From positions 1 to 64,000 of the forward strand of contig CAJTZM010000006.1 of assembly GCA_910583935.1 (NCBI GenBank): a DNA stretch of 64,000 nucleotides. Direction: 5' to 3'. Made by a program: the position numbers and the translations under genes. Within the stretch, counting starts at the first letter, position 1. Each line of letters starts with the position of its first letter. This DNA comes from an uncultured Oscillospiraceae bacterium (GTDB lineage: Bacteria > Bacillota > Clostridia > Oscillospirales > Ruminococcaceae). The notes beneath the pieces are model-generated. The model saw only the letters and a list, made by a program, of their open reading frames with translations, had not been told where the DNA came from and made no database searches. Of the stretch, positions 17,154 through 25,359 are shown in pieces.

Positions 17154-18509
17154 CTAATTTTTTAAGCTTTGCAGCGGTGCCGGAATCCGACCGCCTCGGC
17201 TTATAAATTTGGCGGGGCTCACCTGGTTTACGGGCATCACCGGACCGCTGCCCAAAAGGCCGCCGAATTCCAGCTCCTCCCCTTCCTTTTTGCCGATGGC
17301 TGGGATCACCCGCACCGCCGTGGTTTTCGTGTTGACCATGCCGATGGCCGCTTCGTCGGCGATCATGGCGGAAATCACCTCCGCCGGGGTGTCGCCGGGG
17401 CAGACGATCATATCCAGCCCCACCGAGCAGACGGCGGTCATAGCCTCCAGCTTTTCCAGCCGCAGGCAGCCGCTGCGGGCAGCGTCGATCATGCCCGCAT
17501 CCTCCGAAACGGGGATAAACGCGCCGGATAAGCCCCCCACGTGGGAGGACGCCATCACCCCGCCTTTTTTCACCGCGTCGTTTAAAAGCGCCAGCGCGGC
17601 GGTGGTGCCGTAGCATCCGCACTGGGCCAGGCCCATCTCCTCCAGGATGTGGGCCACCGAATCGCCCACCGCCGGGGTCGGCGCCAAGGACAGATCCACA
17701 ATGCCGAAGGGGACCCCCAGCCGCCGGGACGCCTCGGTCCCCACCAGCTGGCCCATCCGGGTGATTTTAAAGGCGGTTTTCTTGATGACGTCCGCGATGT
17801 CGGTCAAATCCCCGTCAGGACATTTGGCCAGCGCCGCCCGGACAACGCCGGGGCCGGATACCCCCACGTTGACCACACACTCCGGCTCGCCGGGCCCGTG
17901 AAACGCCCCCGCCATAAAGGGATTGTCCTCCGGCGCGTTGCAGAATACTACCAGCTTGGCTGCACCGATGCAGTCCCGATTGGCGGTCAGCCGGGCTGCC
18001 TCGCAGACGACCTTGCCCATCATGCCCACCGCATCCATGTTAATGCCGGTTTTGGTCGAGCCGATGTTCACCGACGAACAGACAAATTCGGTTTGGGCCA
18101 GCGCCCGCGGGATGGACTCGATCAACTCCTTGTCCCCAGCGGCAAAGCCCTTGTGGACCAGCGCCGAATAGCCGCCGATAAAGTTGACCCCCACCGTCCT
18201 GGCCACCCGGTCCAGCGCCTGGGCATATTTCACCGGGTCGCCGCCGGAGGCTGCCGCCAGCATGGCGATGGGGGTGACCGCAATGCGCTTGTTGATGATC
18301 GGGATACCGTACTCCGCCTCGATTTGCTCGCCCACCTGCACCAGATTCTTGGCATAGGTCGTAATTTTATCGTAAACCTTCTGGCAGGACCGGTCAATAT
18401 CCGGGTCGCAGCAGGACAAAAGGGAAATTCCCATGGTGATGGTACGGATGTCCAGATGCTCCTCCTCGATCATCTGGACCGTTTCCATAATATCCTTCAT
18501 ATTGATCAT
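17154..18509 (-). CDS. UPF0210/PFL-family protein (DUF711)
   Basis: The 451-residue cytosolic protein matches the UPF0210 family, annotated PFL-like, throughout: 'ISLLSCCDPDIDRSCQKVYDKI', 'GVNFIGGYSALVHKGF', 'VNIGSTKTGINMDAVGMMG', 'VCSVGLDMIVCPGDTPAEVISAMIADEAAIGMVNTKTTAVRVIPA'. A structure in the family resembles a glycyl-radical-enzyme-like barrel, but no glycyl radical loop is seen and the reaction is unknown. The ATG has AGGGGGTG 8 bases before it. It follows the small ACT gene after 15 bases, a pair conserved across Firmicutes. Confidence 0.92.
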   Translation of the reverse strand: MINMKDIMETVQMIEEEHLDIRTITMGISLLSCCDPDIDRSCQKVYDKITTYAKNLVQVGEQIEAEYGIPIINKRIAVTPIAMLAAASGGDPVKYAQALDRVARTVGVNFIGGYSALVHKGFAAGDKELIESIPRALAQTEFVCSSVNIGSTKTGINMDAVGMMGKVVCEAARLTANRDCIGAAKLVVFCNAPEDNPFMAGAFHGPGEPECVVNVGVSGPGVVRAALAKCPDGDLTDIADVIKKTAFKITRMGQLVGTEASRRLGVPFGIVDLSLAPTPAVGDSVAHILEEMGLAQCGCYGTTAALALLNDAVKKGGVMASSHVGGLSGAFIPVSEDAGMIDAARSGCLRLEKLEAMTAVCSVGLDMIVCPGDTPAEVISAMIADEAAIGMVNTKTTAVRVIPAIGKKEGEELEFGGLLGSGPVMPVNQVSPAKFISRGGRIPAPLQSLKN

Positions 18510-18524
18510 GGACCTACACCCCCT

Positions 18525-18794
18525 TTAAATGCGGTGCATCGAGTGAAAAATATCCTCGTGCATCACATGGATTTTGAGGTTCTTTTCTTCGCCCATCTCG
18601 TTCATCGACTGGGCCAGCCCGTTGATACTGCCGGACAGATGGTCGATGTTGACCAGCATCACCATAACGAACATCTCCTGCAATACCGACTGGGTCACCT
18701 CGATAATATTGGCGTTGTGCGCGGCGCAAACCTGGCTGACCGAGGCTAAAATGCCCACCGTATCCTGTCCCACTACCGTAATAATCGCTCTCAT
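18525..18794 (-). CDS. ACT-domain protein (UPF0237)
   Basis: The 89-residue protein is a single ACT domain: 'IITVVGQDTVGILASVSQVCAAHNANIIEVTQSVL' with the glycine turn that binds a small ligand, followed by 'MFVMVMLVNID' and a second helix 'INGLAQSMNEMGEEKNLKIHVMHED'. ACT domains bind amino acids and modulate a partner, here most probably the UPF0210 protein encoded next. The ligand is unknown. Confidence 0.92.
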   Translation of the reverse strand: MRAIITVVGQDTVGILASVSQVCAAHNANIIEVTQSVLQEMFVMVMLVNIDHLSGSINGLAQSMNEMGEEKNLKIHVMHEDIFHSMHRI

Positions 18795-18893
18795 CTGCTT
18801 TCTTTCCTTTCCATTTTGATCGCCAATCCGGAAAAAATCCGCCTTCGTCGAACGGCCGGTCCGTCCTTACTTTATCGAAAGCGCTTTTCCCCG

Positions 18894-19610
18894 TTATTTA
18901 CAGCTTTCCACCAGCCAGCGGAACAGGCCCACATAATCGCCGAAGCGCTGGGCCATGTTTTCCGGGTGGAACTGGACGCAGAGAATTTTTCTGTCCATAC
19001 ACTCCATTGCCTCCACAATGCCGTCGGCAGCGGCGCCGGTAACCGTAAAGCCCCGGGCGATATCCTTGACCGCCTGGTGATGGTAGGAGTTGGTCATGAT
19101 CTTCTGGGTCCCCATCAAATCCCGAATAACGCTGCCCTGCGTCAGCTCCACCCAATGGAACGGCTCGTCCCGCGCCTCCATGCTGCCGAAATGGGCCTGA
19201 GGGCTCTGGGTTTGGGAGGGGATGTCCTGAATCATGCTGCCGCCAAAGGCCACATTGGCAAGCTGCATACCGCGGCAGATGCCGAATACCGGCTTTTTGG
19301 CCGCCACACAGCCCTTGATCATCTGGATCTCGAATACATCCTGATCCATATCAAAGCGGCTCATCCCCCGCACCGGGTCTTCGCCGTACAAATGGGGGGC
19401 AATGTCTCCCCCGCCGGGACAAAGATAACCGTCAATCGAATCAATATACTGAGCCACCAATTCCGGATCGTCGGTCGCCGGAAGGATAACCGGACAGCCG
19501 CCTGCCATCCGCACCGATTTGACATAGTCGCCGCCGATTCCATAATGGCCCCGGGGGCCAACCTTTTCCATCAATATACCGGTAATGCCAATCAATGGTT
19601 TTTTGCTCAT
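18894..19610 (-). CDS. Gamma-glutamyl-gamma-aminobutyrate hydrolase-type class I amidotransferase
   Basis: The 238-residue protein is of the peptidase C26 type: 'PLIGITGILMEKVGPRGHYGIGGDYVKSVRMAGGCPVILPA', the nucleophile elbow 'VFGICRGMQLANVAFGGSMIQDI' with the catalytic Cys, and the 'CVQFHPENM' catalytic His motif. Family members hydrolyse gamma-glutamyl compounds such as gamma-glutamyl-GABA, but the natural substrate here is not known. The ATG at 19608-19610 was preferred because it begins the conserved fold; the frame is open 40 codons upstream and the ribosome site is weak (AAAGGGGCG). It has its own promoter. Confidence 0.88.
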   Translation of the reverse strand: MSKKPLIGITGILMEKVGPRGHYGIGGDYVKSVRMAGGCPVILPATDDPELVAQYIDSIDGYLCPGGGDIAPHLYGEDPVRGMSRFDMDQDVFEIQMIKGCVAAKKPVFGICRGMQLANVAFGGSMIQDIPSQTQSPQAHFGSMEARDEPFHWVELTQGSVIRDLMGTQKIMTNSYHHQAVKDIARGFTVTGAAADGIVEAMECMDRKILCVQFHPENMAQRFGDYVGLFRWLVESCK

Positions 19611-19667
19611 GAGATAATTTTCGCCCCTTTTTCGTGGATTTGCCCGAAGGCCTGCCGAATTGTGTTC

Positions 19668-19696
19668 AGTATAGCATATCAGCGCCCTGGTTGCAA
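19668..19696 (-). promoter_or_regulatory. Promoter of the C26-type hydrolase gene
   Basis: TTGCAA and TATACT on the minus strand are spaced 17 bases, about 58 bases before the start codon. Confidence 0.8.
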
Positions 19697-19721
19697 TTGT
19701 TTTCCCCGCCGGCGAAAAAGC

Positions 19722-19750
19722 TTGTAACACCGCCGCTTAAATGGTATAGT
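19722..19750 (+). promoter_or_regulatory. Promoter of the 118-residue membrane protein gene
   Basis: TTGTAA and TATAGT are spaced 17 bases, 26 bases before the start. It sits back-to-back with the divergent hydrolase promoter. Confidence 0.7.
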
Positions 19751-19775
19751 AATAGCGAGTTTAGGAGGCGATTGT

Positions 19776-20132
19776 ATGAAGGTGAATAAAAGCTTTTGGA
19801 TCTGTTTGGGCGTGATGGCTGCCGCGATGCTTTTACTGCCCTGGGTTCTGTTTTCCTTTGCGGGACCCACCGACCTGATGGGGGTCGCCTGGCTTTTGTT
19901 TTTCGCGGTGGATCCCTTGTGCGCCGCAGCCGTCGGGATCTTTGCGGGGCTGCGGCTGCGGCAGCGGTGGAGCCTGCCGGTCTGGTGCGCCCTTTTGTAC
20001 CTAGTGGGCGCGTGGCTGGTTTTCTCTATGGGTGAGCCGGCGTTTTTGCTGTACGCGGGATGCTATCTTCTGCTGGGCCTACTTTTTATGCTGCCCTGCG
20101 CGTGGCTTCAAAAAAGAAATTCCAAAGCTTGA
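19776..20132 (+). CDS. Small polytopic membrane protein of unknown function
   Basis: The 118-residue protein has about four hydrophobic helices (residues 8-29, 34-56, 68-86, 88-107) and a short basic C-terminus, KRNSKA. No family motif or charged pocket is evident. The ATG follows TAGGAGG by 8 bases and the gene has its own promoter. The downstream phosphatase gene has a separate promoter, so this appears to be monocistronic. Confidence 0.75.
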   Translation: MKVNKSFWICLGVMAAAMLLLPWVLFSFAGPTDLMGVAWLLFFAVDPLCAAAVGIFAGLRLRQRWSLPVWCALLYLVGAWLVFSMGEPAFLLYAGCYLLLGLLFMLPCAWLQKRNSKA

Positions 20133-20158
20133 ACCGGTGCAAAAGGAAATTGCGGCCA

Positions 20159-20187
20159 TTGTGAAGCCACGTTAAATATGGTATACT
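20159..20187 (+). promoter_or_regulatory. Promoter of the PHP phosphatase gene
   Basis: TTGTGA and TATACT are separated by 17 bases, 37 bases before the ATG. Confidence 0.75.
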
Positions 20188-20224
20188 GTCTTTTATTAGG
20201 CCTTTTGGGGGAAGGGGATTTTCC

Positions 20225-21034
20225 ATGTATCTGAATATATTCGACAGCCACACCCATAGCGACACCTCCTGGGACGCGGAGCACTCCATTACCTTTTTGT
20301 GTGAAACGGCGGTGAAAAAGGGAATTCTGGGCTTTGCCATTACCGATCACTGCGAGATCAACGAGTACCAAAGCCGGGACATCGGCGCCCGAATTCAGCA
20401 GGGACATTTTGAAATGCTCAAGGCCCGGGCGGCCTTTGGCAAAAGCCTGATGCTCTGCTACGGCATCGAGCTGGGACAGATGAATTACGATTTGGATTTG
20501 ACCCGGCGGGTATTAAACGGCAAGCCCTATGATTTTGTTTTGGGCTCGTTGCACTGCATCCGCGGCACCGAAGACTTTTACTATATGGATTTTGAAGACT
20601 TGGACCCTTACGTCCTGCTGGAGGAATACTATCAGGAGCTGTACGAAATCTCCAAGCTTAACCTGTTCGATTCCCTTGCTCATATCACCTACCCCATCCG
20701 CTATATGAACGGCAAGCATCACCTAGGGGTGGATTTATCCCGGATGGACGACCAAATCGACCTGGTCCTGCGCACCCTTGCCCAAAACGGCAAGGCGCTG
20801 GAAATCAATACCTCCGGCCTGCGCGGACCCATCGGCGAAGCCTCCCCCACCTTAAAATACGTAAAGCGCTTTCGGGAATTGGGCGGCGAATTTGTAACGC
20901 TGGGGTCCGACGCTCACTCCGTCGATGAGTTGGGCGAGGGTATTCCCGAAGCTATGGAAATGGCCAGTCAGGCGGGCTTTTCGTATTTTACCTTTTACAA
21001 AAAACGGCAGCCGCGGCTGCTGCAAATCTATTAG
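20225..21034 (+). CDS. PHP-domain histidinol-phosphatase family protein (HisJ-type)
   Basis: The 269-residue protein has the PHP metal motifs: 'FDSHTHSDTSWDAEH' at the N-terminus, 'GFAITDHCEIN', 'YGIELGQM', 'VLGSLHCI', 'LAHITYPIRYM' and the final 'VTLGSDAHSVDELG'. These histidines and aspartates bind a metal cluster used for phosphate-ester hydrolysis. HisJ (HisK) enzymes dephosphorylate histidinol phosphate in histidine synthesis. No his genes lie nearby, so another phosphate ester is possible. It is followed by an Lrp regulator 11 bases later. Confidence 0.88.
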   Translation: MYLNIFDSHTHSDTSWDAEHSITFLCETAVKKGILGFAITDHCEINEYQSRDIGARIQQGHFEMLKARAAFGKSLMLCYGIELGQMNYDLDLTRRVLNGKPYDFVLGSLHCIRGTEDFYYMDFEDLDPYVLLEEYYQELYEISKLNLFDSLAHITYPIRYMNGKHHLGVDLSRMDDQIDLVLRTLAQNGKALEINTSGLRGPIGEASPTLKYVKRFRELGGEFVTLGSDAHSVDELGEGIPEAMEMASQAGFSYFTFYKKRQPRLLQIY

Positions 21035-21045
21035 GAGGAATCTTT

Positions 21046-21525
21046 ATGGATCAACTGCTCTCTCTTTTGCAAAACAACGCGCGCCTGACCAACAGTCAGC
21101 TGGCCGTTATGCTTGGCCGGGAAGAGGCGGACGTGGCCAAGGCCATAGAAGCCTATGAAAAATCCGGCGTAATCCGCGGCTATCAGGCAGTCATCGATTG
21201 GGACAAAACCGACTCTCCAACGGTGTTTGCCCGCATTGAAATCAAGGTTACCCCCAAAAAGGATTTTGGCTTTGAGGAAATCGCCCGGACTATTATGGAG
21301 CTGGAGGCAGTCCAGTCGGTCAGCCTGATGAGCGGCGGCTATGATTTGGCGGTGACCGTATCCGGCAAAGACTTTCGGGATATCGCCATCTTTGTGGCGC
21401 ACCGGCTCTCCACCATCGAATCGGTCAACTCCACCGCCACCCACTTCATCCTTAAAAAATACAAAGAGCGGGGCGTAATCTTCGAGGAAGAGAGCAAGGA
21501 TGAGAGGAGGCTGACGCTGCTGTGA
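21046..21525 (+). CDS. Lrp/AsnC-family transcription regulator
   Basis: The 159-residue protein has an N-terminal winged helix ('LLSLLQNNARLTNSQLAVMLGREEADVAKAIEAYEKSGVIRGYQAVIDWDK') and a C-terminal RAM/ACT effector domain ('VQSVSLMSGGYDLAVTVSGKDFRDIAIFVAHRLSTIESVNSTATHFILKKYK'). Lrp proteins bind amino acids and usually regulate their neighbours. TAGGAGG precedes the start. It overlaps the aminotransferase gene, a classic regulator/enzyme pair. Confidence 0.92.
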   Translation: MDQLLSLLQNNARLTNSQLAVMLGREEADVAKAIEAYEKSGVIRGYQAVIDWDKTDSPTVFARIEIKVTPKKDFGFEEIARTIMELEAVQSVSLMSGGYDLAVTVSGKDFRDIAIFVAHRLSTIESVNSTATHFILKKYKERGVIFEEESKDERRLTLL

Positions 21526-22697
21526 TGGATTACGACAAGCTTCTCTCCCAGCGGGCGGTCGCCATCAAGCCCTCGGGCATCCGCAAATTTTTTGACATTG
21601 CGGCGCAGATGGAGGGCGTGATCTCTTTGGGGGTGGGCGAGCCGGACTTTAAAACCCCCTGGAGCATCCGCCACGCCGGCGCCGAATCTTTGGAAAAGGG
21701 CCGCACCTGGTACACCGCCAACGCCGGCTTAATGCCGCTGCGTCAAGAAATCGCCAACTACCTTTCGCGGCGCTTTTCCCTTAAATACAACCCGCAAGAC
21801 GAAGTGCTCGTCACAGTAGGCGGGTCGGAGGGAATCGACATCTGCATTCGCGCGCTGATTAATCCCGGCGACGAAATCCTGCTGCCGGAGCCCTGCTTTG
21901 TAGCATACGCGCCCATAGGCGCCTTAACCGACGCTAAGGTGGTCTCTATCCCCACCCGTGCCGAGGATGGCTTCCGCCTGACTGCTGAACAGCTGCGCGC
22001 TGCCATCACCCCCAAAACTAAGCTTCTGGTGCTGCCCTTCCCCAACAATCCCACCGGGGCGGTCATGCGCCGGGAGCATCTGGAGGAAATTGCTCAGGTA
22101 CTGCGCGGCACCGATATTTTAGTGCTGTCCGACGAAATCTACGCCGAGCTGACCTTTGGCCAAAAGCGGCATGTTTCCATTGCCGAAATCGACGGCATGA
22201 AGGAGCGCACTATCGTTATCAACGGCTTTTCCAAGGCCTACGCCATGACCGGCTGGCGGCTGGGCTACGCTGCGGGACCCGCGCCGATCATCGCCCAGAT
22301 GACCAAGATCCATCAGTTTGCCATTATGTGCGCGCCCACCACCAGCCAGTACGCGGCGGTGGAGGCACTAAAAAACTGCGACAGCGAGATCGAGTCCATG
22401 GTGGTGCAGTACGATATGCGCCGCCGCCTGCTGGCCGACTCTTTAAACCAGATGGGTCTTTCCTGCTTTTCGCCGGAGGGTGCTTTTTACGTCTTCCCCA
22501 GTATCCGCTCCACCGGTCTTACCTCCGCCCAGTTCTGCGAGCAGCTTCTGTACGCCCAGAAGGTGGCGGTGGTCCCCGGCGACGCATTCGGCGCGTCGGG
22601 AGAGGGCTTTGTGCGGATCTCCTATTCCTATTCGGTGGACCATCTTTTGGAGGCGCTGCGGCGCATTCAGGCGTTTTTGGACCAGCTGCCCAAATAA
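21522..22697 (+). CDS. Pyridoxal-phosphate aminotransferase, class I/II
   Basis: The 391-residue protein belongs to the aspartate/aromatic aminotransferase fold group. Visible features are 'LGVGEPDFKTPWSIRHA' near the N-terminus, 'VTVGGSEGIDICIRALI', 'LLVLPFPNNPTGAVM', 'LSDEIYAELTF', and the PLP-lysine motif 'VINGFSKAYAMTGWRLGY'. It most resembles MalY/PatA-like enzymes that act on large hydrophobic or acidic amino acids. A GTG at 21522 and an ATG at 21525 are both possible; AGGAGG lies 11 or 14 bases upstream. It overlaps the Lrp gene by 1-4 bases. Confidence 0.93.
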   Translation: MMDYDKLLSQRAVAIKPSGIRKFFDIAAQMEGVISLGVGEPDFKTPWSIRHAGAESLEKGRTWYTANAGLMPLRQEIANYLSRRFSLKYNPQDEVLVTVGGSEGIDICIRALINPGDEILLPEPCFVAYAPIGALTDAKVVSIPTRAEDGFRLTAEQLRAAITPKTKLLVLPFPNNPTGAVMRREHLEEIAQVLRGTDILVLSDEIYAELTFGQKRHVSIAEIDGMKERTIVINGFSKAYAMTGWRLGYAAGPAPIIAQMTKIHQFAIMCAPTTSQYAAVEALKNCDSEIESMVVQYDMRRRLLADSLNQMGLSCFSPEGAFYVFPSIRSTGLTSAQFCEQLLYAQKVAVVPGDAFGASGEGFVRISYSYSVDHLLEALRRIQAFLDQLPK

Positions 22698-22710
22698 TCC
22701 AGTCTTCTTA

Positions 22711-22739
22711 AAGGCCGGGCCCGCCAGCCCGGCTTTTTT
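22711..22739 (+). terminator. Terminator after the aminotransferase gene
   Basis: GCCGGGC and GCCCGGC pair around a short loop and are followed by six or seven T. Confidence 0.85.
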
Positions 22740-22777
22740 ACGGATATCGTTTTCCGCTAAAAGGGAGGTTTTCTGTT

Positions 22778-23917
22778 TTGCTCCAGGTCAGTGTGTACAA
22801 AACCCCATCCTATGATCTCGCCCAGATGCAGGAGGCGGTCCGCGCCCATTTTGGGGCGCTGGACCTTGGCCGCCTGATCTATCCGGAGCAAAAAATCGTC
22901 GTCAAGCCCAATCTGGTGATGAAGCGAGACCCCCAGGATGCAGCCACCACCCATCCGGCGCTGGTGGAAGCGATCATCCGCCAATTGCAGGCGTTGGGAG
23001 CTCTAGACATTACCATCGCCGAAAGCGGCGGCGGCCCTTACGCCGAACCGCTTTTAAAAAGCCTGTACGAAACCTGCGGCATGGCCGAGGTTGCCCGCCG
23101 CTGCGGCGTAAAGCTCAATTTTGACACCGGCAGCCGGCCGGTAGAAGGCTGCGGACAGATCACCCGCCGCTTTACCGTCATCGGTCCCGTGGCGGACGCT
23201 GACCTTGTCATCAACGTCTGTAAGCTCAAAACCCATTGTATGACCTATTTAAGCGGCGCGGTTAAAAACCTGTTCGGCTGTGTTCCCGGGCTTATGAAGC
23301 CGGAGCTGCACATGCGCTACCCGCAAAAGGAGGACTTTTGCCGGATGCTTTTGGACCTTTCTGCCGCCCTGCCCCCGGTCGTTTCCTTTGTGGATGCGGT
23401 CGAGGCCATGGAGGGAGACGGGCCCACCGGCGGACGCAAAAAGCAGGTTGGGCTGACCCTTTGCTCCGCTGACCGGTACGCGCTGGATCTGGTCAACGCC
23501 GCCGTACTGGGGGTGGAGCCCGCCCAGGTCGTCACCGTGCGCCAGTCCATCGAACGGGGACTTTGCCCGGATTCGCTGGAAAAAATCGAGCTTTTGGGCC
23601 ATCCGGACGCCTTGACCCAGGCGGGTCCCTTCCTTTCACCCCGCTCTAAGCAGACCGACTTTTCCAGCCAGTTTCCGGCCCCGCTGCGGCCGCTGGCTCA
23701 AAAGCTCGCCCGGCGGCTGGGCCCCCGTCCGGCGATCCGCAAAAGAGACTGCGTAGGCTGCGGCAAATGCGCTGAAAGCTGCCCGGCCCACACCATCCAA
23801 ATCGCGGACCGCAAGGCCCAAATCCGCAATCAGGACTGTATCCGCTGCTTTTGCTGCCACGAGATGTGCCCAAAGCAGGCGGTGGATATCCGACGCTTGG
23901 GAATTTTTAACCTGTAG
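22778..23917 (+). CDS. DUF362 protein with two 4Fe-4S clusters
   Basis: The 379-residue protein has an N-terminal DUF362 domain ('KIVVKPNLVMKRDPQDAATTHPALVEAII', 'DADLVINVCKLKTHCMTYLSGAVKNLFGCVPG') and a C-terminal ferredoxin pair: 'CVGCGKCAESCP' and 'CIRCFCCHEMCP', each with CxxCxxCxxxCP spacing. Such proteins are common in anaerobes, and the function is unknown beyond probable electron transfer. The start is a TTG with AGGGAGG 7 bases upstream. Its near neighbours are unrelated, so it gives no pathway hint. Confidence 0.9.
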   Translation: MLQVSVYKTPSYDLAQMQEAVRAHFGALDLGRLIYPEQKIVVKPNLVMKRDPQDAATTHPALVEAIIRQLQALGALDITIAESGGGPYAEPLLKSLYETCGMAEVARRCGVKLNFDTGSRPVEGCGQITRRFTVIGPVADADLVINVCKLKTHCMTYLSGAVKNLFGCVPGLMKPELHMRYPQKEDFCRMLLDLSAALPPVVSFVDAVEAMEGDGPTGGRKKQVGLTLCSADRYALDLVNAAVLGVEPAQVVTVRQSIERGLCPDSLEKIELLGHPDALTQAGPFLSPRSKQTDFSSQFPAPLRPLAQKLARRLGPRPAIRKRDCVGCGKCAESCPAHTIQIADRKAQIRNQDCIRCFCCHEMCPKQAVDIRRLGIFNL

Positions 23918-23965
23918 CCGGGCATACTGCTTGTAAAATCAACCGGCAAGAAGGAGGGCAGGTCC

Positions 23966-25126
23966 ATGACAAAAAAACGGCTCCTTTTCTATTTGTGCGC
24001 GCTGTTGGCCCTGTTTGGCCTTTCTTGGCAGGCCGCGGCGGCGCAGGAGCCCTCCGGCGAAAACGGGCAGATATCGGTCCGGGCCCAGGTGGAGGAGGTT
24101 TTGTCCGACGAAATGGTCTCTTCCCCCTATTCCGGCGGGGAAATTACCACCCGGGTGCTGACCCTGCGGGTCCGCATTCTGGAAGGCGCTTTTCAGGGGC
24201 AGCAAGCGGTGGTCCGCCAAACCTTCGACGAGATCAGCCTTCCCAGCGCCTATCCCGCCAAGGCCGGGGACCGGCTGTTCATCTGGCTGGAGCTGGATGA
24301 ACAAAACCAGCTGACCGGGTCCGCCGCCGACTACGTCCGGGAAATTCCCATCGCGCTGCTGACCGGCTGCTTTTTGCTGTTTTTGCTGGTGTTCGGCCGC
24401 TGGCAGGGGGTAAAGACCATCCTGTCGCTGGCGGTCACCTGCCTGGTGGTGTTCGGCCTGTTTTTCCCGCTGGCGGTGCGCGGCGCAGGACCGGTGTGGC
24501 TGTCCCTTCTCTGCGCGGCGCTGATGACCGGCTTCACCCTGTTTTTGGTCTGCGGCTTTACCCGCAAGGCCCTGTCGGCCATTTTAGGCTGCCTGGGCGG
24601 CCTTTGCGCCGCTGGGATTCTGGCGGCGGCCTTCTCCTGGGCCATGCGCCTGTCCGGCATGGTGGACGAGGAGGCGGCGTTTCTGCGCTTTCTTTCCGAC
24701 CAGTTCGTGCTGGATTTCCGGGGTCTTCTTTTTGCCGCGATTATCATCGGCGCCTCCGGCGCCTCCATGGACGTGGCGGTGTCCATCGCCTCTTCGCTGG
24801 AGGAGCTGGCCCGCAAGGCGCCGCAGCTGAACGCCCGCCAGCTGTTTTTGAGCGGCGTGGCCATCGGCCGGGACATTATGGGCACCATGGCCAATACCCT
24901 GATCTTAGCCTATGTGGGCGGCGCCATCCACCTAATTTTGCTTTTATATGCCTATCCGGTGCCTTTTTCCAATGTGATCAATCGGGAGACGGTGGCGGCA
25001 GAGATTTTAATCTCCCTGTGCGGCAGCATGGGGATGCTGAGCGCGATCCCCTTAAGCGCGCTGGCTTCAGCGTTTTTATACCGCCATAAGGCAGCCTCCC
25101 CCTCCGCCAACAAAATCCCCGAATAA
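23966..25126 (+). CDS. YibE/F-family membrane protein
   Basis: The 386-residue protein has a signal-anchor at the N-terminus, a small extracytoplasmic beta-domain ('ISVRAQVEEVLSDEM...RVLTLRVRILEGAFQGQQAVV'), and seven or eight membrane helices. The conserved 'ALLTGCFLLFLLVFGRWQGVKTILSLAVTC', 'IIIGASGASMDVAVSIASSLEEL' and 'GRDIMGTMANTLILAYVGGAIHLIL' are YibE/F signatures. Function is unknown. Strong ribosome site GAAGGAGGG. A terminator follows. Confidence 0.9.
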   Translation: MTKKRLLFYLCALLALFGLSWQAAAAQEPSGENGQISVRAQVEEVLSDEMVSSPYSGGEITTRVLTLRVRILEGAFQGQQAVVRQTFDEISLPSAYPAKAGDRLFIWLELDEQNQLTGSAADYVREIPIALLTGCFLLFLLVFGRWQGVKTILSLAVTCLVVFGLFFPLAVRGAGPVWLSLLCAALMTGFTLFLVCGFTRKALSAILGCLGGLCAAGILAAAFSWAMRLSGMVDEEAAFLRFLSDQFVLDFRGLLFAAIIIGASGASMDVAVSIASSLEELARKAPQLNARQLFLSGVAIGRDIMGTMANTLILAYVGGAIHLILLLYAYPVPFSNVINRETVAAEILISLCGSMGMLSAIPLSALASAFLYRHKAASPSANKIPE

Positions 25127-25153
25127 TGGGGGATTTTGGATGGAATTTTGAGG

Positions 25154-25203
25154 AAAACGCCTATTCTTTTCCCTAGCGGGAAAAGAATAGGCGTTTTTGT
25201 TGT
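25154..25203 (+). terminator. Terminator after the YibE/F gene
   Basis: AAACGCCTATTCTTTTCCC and its complement form a 19-bp stem with a TAGC loop, followed by a T-rich tail. Confidence 0.93.
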
Positions 25204-25228
25204 TTTTAAAAGGCCGGCTTGCTATAAT
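25200..25228 (+). promoter_or_regulatory. Promoter of the PTS EIIC-like gene
   Basis: TTGTTT and TATAAT are spaced 17 bases. It starts within the tail of the preceding terminator, about 132 bases before the ATG; the leader holds small hairpins of no known class. Confidence 0.7.
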
Positions 25229-25359
25229 ACGAATAAATTAGGATGCGGCTTATCCGCAGGCCCGCCGTTCTATCGAAATCGGTAAAACCGGTTTTTCAAC
25301 AGCGCCGCGCCATTGCCGCTATCAAATCCCCAAAAAAACAGGATAGAGGTGTTTTTGTC

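Noticed and set aside
17649..18749. Long open frame antisense to the UPF0210 and ACT genes
   Set aside because: A product of GC-rich codons; histidine- and arginine-rich, low-complexity translation with no family pattern.
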